A stretch of 53,597 bases of DNA, taken from the NCBI RefSeq assembly GCF_019904155.1, contig NZ_JAHCMB010000130.1, forward strand, positions 1-53,597, written 5' to 3'. Each line of letters starts with the position of its first letter. Within the stretch, counting starts at the first letter, position 1. The notes under the pieces are model-generated. The model saw only the letters and a program-made list of their open reading frames with translations, was not told the origin of the DNA and searched no databases. The position numbers were made by a program, and so were the translations under genes. The stretch comes from Paenibacillus sinensis. GTDB taxonomy: Bacteria; Bacillota; Bacilli; Paenibacillales; Paenibacillaceae. Shown here one piece after another: positions 48,239-53,597 of this stretch.

Positions 48239-48354
48239 AGCTCTTCCACTCCCTTGTACGTTTCTGAGTTAGCATATGATCTATCATTTGAATTCGTATA
48301 GGTGGATGAAGTCTGCTATGATCGGATTCTTAAGCCCTCTCCATTCGCAAGGTT

Positions 48355-49026
48355 TTATAATAAATCAGCCACGTCCAATTGAATAACGGTCTCAGGAAAT
48401 TCAGTTCCGCATGTGCAGGCCGACATTTTGTAACACGGGGATAACTCGTATTGTTTGAACCGGAATCCCTTCTCATTTGGTGTTACCGAGATTTCTCCGC
48501 CTGGGAGCACCCGAATCGAAAAAGAATCCAGCGGCGTAGACAGCCCTGTTCCGACCGTTTTGATATAGCTTTCCTTCAGTGTCCATAAGTCAAAAAAATA
48601 GGCTGAACGCTCCTCTACGCTTCTATCAAGCAAATCCGCATATTCAACCGGCGAAAAAAAACGCTCCGCAATGCCCAAATCGATAGTCTTGACCTGTTCG
48701 ACGTCTACCCCAACCTCTCCCCGCCCCCAAAAGAGAACTACCCAGTCCCCGGAATGGGACACGTTGAAGAAGAAGGAATCCACACCGTGCAGGCTTGGCT
48801 TTCCGTATTTGTTCTTCACAAAAGTGATATCTTTATTGGCAAGACCAAGCTGGCTTCGCGCCGCCTTGCGGACCAGACACTCGCCAAGCAGGGAACGGTA
48901 GGCATCCTCCTTGCGGACAAACCGCCCGACCTGCTCCCGCCTCATGCCTGACACCTGGGACTTTAAGCAATCGTATTCCCGGCCAGTTATCTCTCCCGGG
49001 ACTTGCATGACAATAATCTGCGTCAA
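48355..49026 (-). CDS. 4'-phosphopantetheinyl transferase (Sfp type)
   Basis: Start uncertain: TTG 49026 has GGGTGG five bases before it (223 residues); GTG 49035 and ATG 49008 are also in frame. Motifs: FFFNVSHSGDWVVL, GVDVEQV with a Mg-binding Asp, and FFDLWTLKESYIK with the catalytic Glu/Lys region. Sfp-type enzymes activate carrier proteins of non-ribosomal peptide, polyketide or fatty acid synthases by adding phosphopantetheine. No synthase gene lies within the window. Confidence 0.9.
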   Translation of the reverse strand: MTQIIVMQVPGEITGREYDCLKSQVSGMRREQVGRFVRKEDAYRSLLGECLVRKAARSQLGLANKDITFVKNKYGKPSLHGVDSFFFNVSHSGDWVVLFWGRGEVGVDVEQVKTIDLGIAERFFSPVEYADLLDRSVEERSAYFFDLWTLKESYIKTVGTGLSTPLDSFSIRVLPGGEISVTPNEKGFRFKQYELSPCYKMSACTCGTEFPETVIQLDVADLL

Positions 49027-49070
49027 ATAGGCCACCCATTTCTTAGATGGATTCTGCGGACTCCAGGTCC

Positions 49071-49241
49071 TTATTTCGGGAATAACACCCGGTCATCGAA
49101 GCTTACGGACCCCAGAGCCTTTCCTTTATGGTTGATGTGCCGGAACTTGAAGACATTTCGTATCGCATAAAGACCCCTTGGCCCGAGATTCTTTGAAATT
49201 CTCTGAGATTTCATCCGCATACAGTTCAATTCACTTTCCAT
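49071..49241 (-). CDS. Possible small basic protein
   Basis: 56 codons from ATG 49241 to TAA 49073-49071, with residues such as SQRISKNLGPRGLYAIRNV and FKFRHINHKGKALGSV. The codon pattern reads like coding sequence, but no ribosome site is visible and I recognise no family. It may be a remnant of a longer gene or chance. Followed by no terminator. Confidence 0.25.
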   Translation of the reverse strand: MESELNCMRMKSQRISKNLGPRGLYAIRNVFKFRHINHKGKALGSVSFDDRVLFPK

Positions 49242-49652
49242 TATTTGTGATCCGAATGCGAGCTGTCAATATTTGAAAAAGTGGGATTTACGCACTCGAC
49301 AGGGCTAAATCATTTGCACCCGCCATCCGGCGATGTAGCCGAAGCCCCGACAACAGATGCCAGATAGGTAGTAGGAGGCATTCATCCCGCCAAAGAATCC
49401 CCACCATAACAAAAAAGCACCCGGTTCGAAATCGTAGATGATCTCGAACCGGGCACTTCGTACAGCCTGGACAGCTAATGCCATCAAATATAGAACATAT
49501 AGATTTCGACACCTACACCTTGCGAGTAGAGTCGAGATAAACCTATAAGGAATCAGGGTTTCCGTGATTTCTCACAGAGTACAACCTACACCCAAAAACA
49601 TTAATCTACAAGGTATTCTGTGGGTAAAGTGTGGGTAACGAAAAACAACAAG
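49242..49652. other. Gene-poor stretch beside the integration-like site
   Basis: I see no supported gene. The region contains the minus-strand hairpin at 49411-49457 and, near 49619-49640, a GTGGGTAA-AGTGTGGGTAA tandem. A 60-codon minus-strand frame crosses the hairpin and is probably not a gene, because its residues come from the terminator stem. Confidence 0.45.
49411..49457 (-). terminator. Terminator facing left, upstream gene lost or unclear
   Basis: Minus strand GTGCCCGGTTCGAGATC pairs with GATTTCGAACCGGGTGC, then TTTTTTG. It should end a transcript coming from the uvrX operon side, or a lost gene. Confidence 0.8.
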
Positions 49653-49690
49653 AGAGCCACTTCAGGTCAATCCTGCAGCGGCTCTTTTTC
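49653..49690 (+). terminator. Plus-strand terminator beside the att-like site
   Basis: AGAGCC and GGCTCT outer stem with CAGG/CCTG inside, followed by TTTTT. A plus-strand gene ending here (for example an integrase) is not present. Confidence 0.7.
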
Positions 49691-49718
49691 GCATTGTGTA
49701 TGGTTTCTTAAGGACACT

Positions 49719-49763
49719 AAGTGAAGGGATTTGACCCCCGGCCTACGCATTACGAGTGCGTTT
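49719..49763 (-). other. tRNA-like 3' fragment, candidate attachment site core
   Basis: Minus strand: ACGCACTCGTAATGCGT folds as an anticodon stem-loop with CGT at the anticodon position (tRNA-Thr-like). It is followed by AGGCC and GGGGGTCAAATCCC, a T-arm lacking one T. No D-arm or acceptor 5' half is present, so it is not a working tRNA. Such 3' halves are left as att copies by tyrosine-recombinase elements. Confidence 0.55.
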
Positions 49764-49858
49764 TGTAAGGTTTTATAAGTATTTATTAGGTTCTGCAAGA
49801 AGGAAAATGCACTATAACAAGCTCATAAGGTTCTGTAAGTCCCTATAAGGTGCTGTAG
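49764..49858. repeat. Four helically phased direct repeats, integrase arm-type or iteron-like
   Basis: Copies of a TA-TAAGGTTCTGTAAG-like motif: TGTAAGGTTTTATAA (49764), TATTAGGTTCTGCAAG (49784), CATAAGGTTCTGTAAG (49824) and CTATAAGGTGCTGTAG (49843). The shared AGG starts at 49768, 49788, 49828 and 49848, spacings of 20, 40 and 20 bases (about two, four and two helical turns). They abut the tRNA-like fragment and run into the end of the YolD-like gene. Confidence 0.65.
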
Positions 49859-50047
49859 GATGGTAGATGAAACGGTAGATGAATGACTACGATATAAGAG
49901 CCGCTGGGCAGACCAGCGCAGTTTGATCCGTCGGAGCTGCCGATTTACGTCCAACACATAGCCCCTTGCAATTCGATCAGCAAACGGGTCCCAGAGCCGC
50001 AGGGTGACGGGCACGCTATGGATATTCATCACTATGTTCTTATCCAC
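49823..50047 (-). CDS. YolD-like small protein, possibly truncated by the repeats
   Basis: 74 codons, GTG at 50047 or ATG at 50029. The middle, GYVLDVNRQLRRIKLRW, resembles the beta-strand core of YolD-like proteins that accompany Y-family polymerases. After it the expected conserved end is missing and the frame continues into the repeat array as SAQRLLYRSHSSTVSSTILQ. A neighbouring frame reads GSYIVVIHL, so a frameshift is possible. It is the last gene of the uvrX operon. Confidence 0.45.
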   Translation of the reverse strand: MDKNIVMNIHSVPVTLRLWDPFADRIARGYVLDVNRQLRRIKLRWSAQRLLYRSHSSTVSSTILQHLIGTYRTL

Positions 50048-50094
50048 CGATCATATAGAACAATTCCCCACCAGATCAGCCCGGCGGAGTTAAC

Positions 50095-50574
50095 TCATTT
50101 TAAATGTTCTTTCAACAGTTTTCCCAACTCTGCTGTATAACGGGTCAGTCGTAGGCTGATCTCCGAACGCATCACATCGCGTGTAAGCCCGAACTGCTCT
50201 TGGTAGCCCCTGAAGAAGATTTTGTAGTAGGAAATAAACTCGTCTTGCTCATCAGCCACGAATCGGACATTGCGCTGCTTTAATTCCTTTTGCAGCTCCC
50301 ATGTATCCCGCATGATTCGATTTTGAATATATCTACCGGCCATAATATACATCTTCATTAGTAAGTTACCCGATCGCTCGATTTCCACCATACTTTTGCT
50401 TACCATCGTATCTATGTAAGGTAGCAATATTAGGTCCCGGATCATGAGGCGCTCTGCGTTGGTGAGCATGTTTCCACTATTCTCCTCTTTCTGATCTTGC
50501 TGCTCGTACTGCTCTACATGTTCCGACAGCAACATTTTGGTCTTCCAGCGCTCATTACCACTCAATTTGCTCAT
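50095..50574 (-). CDS. UvrX-operon partner protein, YolD-type neighbour
   Basis: 159 residues from ATG 50574; the start overlaps the uvrX stop (ATGA-like, 4 bases). The opening SKLSGNERWKTKMLLSEHVEQYEQ follows the G-N-x-R-W-x-x-M-(L/M)-L-x-E-H pattern of YolD-type and UvrX-associated proteins. The rest is helical (LIRDLILLPYIDTMVSKSMV, GYQEQFGLTRDVMRSEISLRL). YolD proteins are UmuD-like partners of Bacillus Y-family polymerases. Exact function unproven. Confidence 0.65.
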   Translation of the reverse strand: MSKLSGNERWKTKMLLSEHVEQYEQQDQKEENSGNMLTNAERLMIRDLILLPYIDTMVSKSMVEIERSGNLLMKMYIMAGRYIQNRIMRDTWELQKELKQRNVRFVADEQDEFISYYKIFFRGYQEQFGLTRDVMRSEISLRLTRYTAELGKLLKEHLK

Positions 50575-51830
50575 TTATAATGTCCTCCGATCTGTTCGGC
50601 CCGCTCCAGAGCAACCCCGGATTCCAATAACGAGGACGCGCGTATGAGTGCCCGGTTACCGTACCGGGTCTTGATCTGATCAATGGCCTGCTCTCTGTTG
50701 TACGTTCGGACCCGATCGTCAAAAAGGGTCAGTTGCATAACACTGTCATCCGTCAACTGTGATATGGATATGGCCAGGCGGCTCAAAGGCATTCCTGTCC
50801 AATTATCAATGAATAGCCGAAAAGCTGCGGCCGCCACCTCATGAGTCAAGGCCGATGGTTCCGGCAAAGTCATTTGCCGGGTATATGATTTGGATTTGTT
50901 GCCATCAGTCTCCGATACCGCAATGGATACCACCGATCCCATGTACCGGTAACGTCGCGCCCGCTGGCACACCTCGATCACCAACTCCAGCAGCACCACT
51001 TCAATCTCCGTCAACCGTGTATATAAATTCCAACGCAATGCTTTTCCATGTCCGACCGATTTGATTTGATGCCGTATGCCGGTTACGACCGGGCTGGGAT
51101 CGATGCCACGTGCAGTCTGCCAATAATACTCTGCCTGAATATCGCTTTGTCTGCCCATCGTCGTGCGCATTTTCTGCTTAAATTCACCCAGATCCATGCG
51201 TGCGATATCCCCGATTGTAGTAATTCCCATGCGATAAAAGTTACTCGCCATACGGTTAGCCACCATGAACATTTCATGGATGGGCAGCGGCCAGAGTTCC
51301 CTGTCTATGTTTCCGTGATCAAGACAGAAGATACCTCCCTTCTGCTTCTTGGCGAAGTTATTAGCCATCTTCGCGAGGATTTTTGTCGGCCCTATCCCCA
51401 CCCTGGTCCAAACACCTGTAGAAAGTAGCACATGCTGCTGGATGCTATTTATCATCTTCCCAAGACTGCCGCCGAAATAAGCGAGTGATCCCGTCACGTC
51501 CAAAAACTGCTCATCAATGCTGTACGGTTCCACAAGATCCGTATAGTTGCGATATATCTCCGAAATGAGCAACGAGACTTTAATATAAGTCCCCATTCGT
51601 GGGCGAATAACGACGAGTTCTGGACATTTTGCCTTCGCTTCACCTACACGGGAAGCTGTCGTCACTCCATGCGCTTTTGCAATCGGGCAGGCGGCTAACA
51701 CAATACCATTCATGCGTGCTGGATCGCCTACTGCGACAGGTTTGTCTTTATATTCGGGGTGAGCCGCCTTCTCGACACTTGCGTAGAAGGACTGGCAATC
51801 AGAAAGCAAAACAATCCGCTCCTTAGACAA
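50571..51830 (-). CDS. uvrX: Y-family DNA polymerase UvrX
   Basis: 419 residues from TTG 51830, seven bases after AAGGGGG and overlapping the stop codon of the upstream small gene. Palm residues LLSDCQSFYASVE and YSIDEQFLD supply the metal-binding Asp/Glu pair. RVGIGPTKILAKMANNFAKK and a little-finger domain with MPLSRLAISISQL follow. It is of the UvrX/YqjW branch, found on SPbeta and on the chromosome, and performs translesion synthesis. A LexA-like box upstream implies SOS induction. Confidence 0.92.
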   Translation of the reverse strand: MSKERIVLLSDCQSFYASVEKAAHPEYKDKPVAVGDPARMNGIVLAACPIAKAHGVTTASRVGEAKAKCPELVVIRPRMGTYIKVSLLISEIYRNYTDLVEPYSIDEQFLDVTGSLAYFGGSLGKMINSIQQHVLLSTGVWTRVGIGPTKILAKMANNFAKKQKGGIFCLDHGNIDRELWPLPIHEMFMVANRMASNFYRMGITTIGDIARMDLGEFKQKMRTTMGRQSDIQAEYYWQTARGIDPSPVVTGIRHQIKSVGHGKALRWNLYTRLTEIEVVLLELVIEVCQRARRYRYMGSVVSIAVSETDGNKSKSYTRQMTLPEPSALTHEVAAAAFRLFIDNWTGMPLSRLAISISQLTDDSVMQLTLFDDRVRTYNREQAIDQIKTRYGNRALIRASSLLESGVALERAEQIGGHYK

Positions 51831-51972
51831 ATCGCTGCCCCCTTACGATAGTCAGACATGTTGCCCGAATCCAACCGTCACTGATACCAACGATCTCAAT
51901 CTGCCGCTGCATAATCTCGCCCACTTTGTCTTGGTATATGATTTCGATAATCTGGCCGATACACGTTTTCAT
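51823..51972 (-). CDS. Small WYL-like protein upstream of uvrX
   Basis: 49 residues from ATG 51972 to the TAA at 51825-51823; it overlaps the uvrX start codon by eight bases, so translation is likely coupled. Sequence features: IGQIIEIIYQDKVGEIMQRQ, IEIVGISDGWIRATCL and a final RGQRF, a short beta-rich unit like the WYL-type mini-proteins that precede uvrX in Bacillus operons. Function unknown. Confidence 0.6.
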   Translation of the reverse strand: MKTCIGQIIEIIYQDKVGEIMQRQIEIVGISDGWIRATCLTIVRGQRFV

Positions 51973-51992
51973 GATAATCGCTCTCTAAAACA

Positions 51993-52006
51993 GGAACATT
52001 TGTTTG
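51993..52006. promoter_or_regulatory. LexA (DinR) box of the uvrX operon
   Basis: GGAACATTTGTTTG fits the Bacillus SOS box GAAC-N4-GTTC with one mismatch. It lies 21 bases before the start of the small WYL-like gene, as expected for SOS control. Confidence 0.7.
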
Positions 52007-52119
52007 TATTATAACCCCATCAGGAATTTTTAAGCAATCAGAATATAGTGTATCTTGTCCCAATACTTACCTCAGCTAACGTATGTCACTAAGCATTATA
52101 ATTATTATGAGGTGAAGTC

Positions 52120-52446
52120 ATGTTTATAAACCCCATGCTGCTGCAGACAGCGCCGGGGCGGTTTAGCAACAGTGAATTTAACCTAAGATCGACGGACATC
52201 GTCTTATATATGCAACTCAAGCCGGAACGGTACGACTATATAGTGCCACATGTGAAAGGCGCTGGCGAGGCTCTATTTCGGCAGATTGAAGCCCGTGGAA
52301 TGGAAGGGGTTTGTTGCAAAGCGTAAAAACAGCGTATACGAGATTGGACGCAGTAGTAATGCCTGACAAAAGATCATCAACTGGACATATGCAGAGGTAT
52401 ACATCACCGGGTACCGCAAGCAGGAATTCGGCTGGAAATGATAATG
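52120..52446 (+). pseudogene. ATP-dependent DNA ligase, internally deleted and frameshifted
   Basis: Begins at ATG 52120 after GAGGTG with MFINPMLLQTAPGRFSNSEF, the start of Bacillus/Paenibacillus ATP-dependent ligases. The catalytic Lys region is gone, and the frame jumps to YDYIVPHVKGAGEALFRQI and EARGMEGV. A one-base shift continues VAKRKNSVYEIGRSSNA, then TGA in place of Trp, then QKIINWTYAEVYITGYRKQE and FGWK before another stop. All blocks are in the order of an intact ligase, so this is a relic lacking most of the adenylation domain and the OB domain. SPbeta carries a similar ligase together with uvrX. Confidence 0.8.
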
Positions 52447-52533
52447 TTCAATTGCACGATGTTTAACAAAAGGGATACGAAAAGACACGAAACCACAATG
52501 AGAGCAAATTAGCAGCCGATCATTTGTTTGGTG

Positions 52534-52675
52534 AAAATAAAGTGTTAGACTGGAGTCGTTGAATTACCGTAGGCTTTAAAGAGAAGAATCGTCAGCTATT
52601 AGAAAATAAGTTTTAGACAGATCCATTAAAAGAAGCAGCGGCATACCAAGACTTGAAAAATAAAGTCTTAGACTG
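52534..52675 (+). repeat. Three short direct repeats
   Basis: AAAATAAAGTGTTAGACTG (52534-52552), AAAATAAGTTTTAGACAG (52603-52620) and AAAATAAAGTCTTAGACTG (52657-52675). Copies one and three differ at one base; copy two is shorter and more diverged. Confidence 0.65.
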
Positions 52676-52681
52676 CCGCTG
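52636..52681. repeat. Compound inverted repeat (two-tier stem)
   Basis: CAGCGGCA...TGCCGCTG (8 bp) encloses AAGACTT...AAGTCTT (7 bp), with four unpaired bases on each side between them and an 8-base loop. Both arms pair perfectly. There is no T-run, so it is not an obvious terminator. Confidence 0.7.
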
Positions 52682-52817
52682 TTGTCATTGAACTAACGTT
52701 TCCCGTTAGCTTAATACTCAAAATGTCAGTTAAGAGTATATTATTGGTTGATTCCTTTATAATTTATAAATGAACTTTGGATTAATATCCACAAGAAGTA
52801 ACAGTACTGTTCAAAGG

Positions 52818-52852
52818 AAAAACCGTCCCTTTTGGGTGAGGGACGGTTTTTT
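52818..52852. terminator. Terminator after the SDR gene
   Basis: AACCGTCCCT and AGGGACGGTT with an 8-base loop; T-runs flank it on both strands. It lies six bases past the stop codon at 52858. Confidence 0.9.
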
Positions 52853-52857
52853 GGTTA

Positions 52858-53597
52858 TTATTCAAAATCGGCATTGAGCGTGATTTCTTTCCATTCTTCT
52901 ATGTCTGATAGCATACTTGAGAATTTATGTGTCGCTGCTTGATATGCAGCTTTACCAAGAAGCAACCGAAGAGGTGGGTTGGATGTCTCAACTACCTTGA
53001 TTACAGCTGCTGCTGCTTTAACTGGATCACCTGACTCTTCTCCACTGTTTTGCTGAACACCTTGCAACATCTGTCCGACCACTGATTCCTTCAATTCAGG
53101 GATTTGAGTATCCGTTTTAACGGACGATCTGCCGCCCCAATCCGTACGGAAGCCGCTTGGTTCAATTAAAGTTACTGCAATGTTAAAAGGCGTCAGTTCT
53201 TTTGCCAGGCTTTCTGAAATGCCTTCAACTGCATATTTGGTTGCGTGATAGTAACCGAGTGTTGGAAATGAAGTCAAACCACCAATAGAGGAGAAATTAA
53301 TGATATGACCGGATTTTTGAGCTCTCATATGCGGGAGAACAGCATTAGTCATTTGCATAAGCCCCCAGAAGTTAATTTCGAACATTCGTCGTGTCTCTTG
53401 TTCTAGACTTTCTTCCACTGAACTAAAGTATCCAATTCCAGCATTGTTCACTAGAACGTCTATGTGCCCGAACTTGTCAATGGTCTGCTTGACCGCACTT
53501 CTAATTTGTTCATCATTAGTCACATCCAATGGCAACGCAAGCGTGTTCTCTTCATTTCCTGATACAATATCTTGAATCTGATCGACTCTACGTGCCG
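52858..53597 (-). CDS. Short-chain dehydrogenase/reductase, N-terminus missing
   Basis: 246 codons are visible and the frame stays open to the right edge; a nominal start at 53535 is only an internal TTG. Features: LDVTNDEQI, DVLVNNAGIGYFSSVE, NFSSIGGLTSFPTLGYYHATKYA with the Ser-Tyr-Lys catalytic triad (S, Y, K of Y-H-A-T-K), and VTLIEPSGFRTDW. The NAD(P)-binding glycine motif lies outside the window. Classical SDR oxidoreductase, substrate unknown. It is followed by a strong terminator. Confidence 0.9.
   Translation of the reverse strand, partial: ARRVDQIQDIVSGNEENTLALPLDVTNDEQIRSAVKQTIDKFGHIDVLVNNAGIGYFSSVEESLEQETRRMFEINFWGLMQMTNAVLPHMRAQKSGHIINFSSIGGLTSFPTLGYYHATKYAVEGISESLAKELTPFNIAVTLIEPSGFRTDWGGRSSVKTDTQIPELKESVVGQMLQGVQQNSGEESGDPVKAAAAVIKVVETSNPPLRLLLGKAAYQAATHKFSSMLSDIEEWKEITLNADFE

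Larger units (their letters stand above)
52447..52817. other. Gene-free AT-rich region with repeats
   Basis: No gene is supported. It contains three AAAATAAAGTNTTAGACTG copies, a compound hairpin and a small inverted repeat CTAACG-TTTCC-CGTTAG at about 52693-52709. The pattern suggests a relic of a mobile element end. Confidence 0.5.

Noticed and set aside
49305..49487. 60-codon minus-strand frame near the att-like site
   Set aside because: Much of it is encoded by a terminator hairpin with a T-run; no ribosome site is present.
49719..49763. Functional tRNA-Thr gene
   Set aside because: Only the anticodon arm and an altered T-arm can be drawn; the D-arm, acceptor stem and a T-loop base are missing.
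49764..49858. CRISPR array
   Set aside because: Repeats are about 15 bases, diverged, with spacers of 4-25 bases and no cas genes; the phasing fits protein-binding sites better.

Overview
The window looks like a chromosomal segment of a moderately GC-rich, endospore-forming, naturally competence-type Firmicute, most likely Paenibacillus or a close relative. The evidence is an intact sporulation set (spoIIP, gpr), a CIRCE/HrcA heat-shock operon, a leucine T-box, and a core gene order (comER-comEA-comEB-comEC ... holA-rpsT-gpr-spoIIP-yqxA-like-lepA-hemW ... hrcA-grpE-dnaK-dnaJ) that follows the Bacillus subtilis arrangement. Several accessory blocks interrupt that order. No rRNA, intact tRNA or CRISPR array is visible.

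Layout. 1-800: start of a probable acyltransferase gene behind a perfect TetR-type operator, a YfhD-family small protein and an unknown protein. 970-8091: a minus-strand catabolic operon: GntR/FCD regulator, solute-binding lipoprotein and two CUT1-type permeases, a DUF6282 amidohydrolase, an allantoinase-like amidohydrolase and a stand-alone PucR-type DNA-binding domain. 8350-13400: dnaJ, dnaK, grpE, hrcA with CIRCE. 13517-25576: P-type cation ATPase, GNAT, hemW, lepA, a repeat-containing YqxA-like protein, spoIIP, gpr, rpsT (plus strand), a dead glycosyltransferase fragment and holA. 25910-33671: ECF sigma/anti-sigma pair with its own ECF-like promoter, a KDG module (kdgA, kdgK, LacI regulator), a secreted stalk-domain protein and a decayed IS3-type remnant. 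33753-41860: comEC, comEB, comEA, comER, leuS with T-box. 41873-49241: AI-2E-family membrane protein, lipoprotein, Zn-ribbon and PRC-barrel proteins, cysteine desulfurase, GH26-PA14 protein, DUF1796 protein and an Sfp-type phosphopantetheinyl transferase.

49.4-52.7 kb looks like the relic of an integrated element. A tRNA-like 3' fragment sits beside four repeats phased at 20, 40 and 20 bp. Next comes a LexA-box-controlled uvrX (Y-family polymerase) operon with a coupled 49-residue WYL-like protein and YolD-like partners. A divergent ATP-dependent DNA ligase pseudogene and a compound hairpin with three short repeats follow. A short-chain dehydrogenase runs off the right edge.

How the genes work together. 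The allantoinase block reads as import plus two-step ring or amide hydrolysis of a cyclic ureide-like compound, controlled by the neighbouring GntR protein and possibly the PucR-type protein. The KDG block phosphorylates and cleaves 2-keto-3-deoxygluconate under a LacI regulator. The com genes encode DNA uptake. The SOS-type block would provide DNA damage tolerance. The best candidates for something new are the allantoinase/CUT1 operon and the phased repeat array beside the uvrX module.
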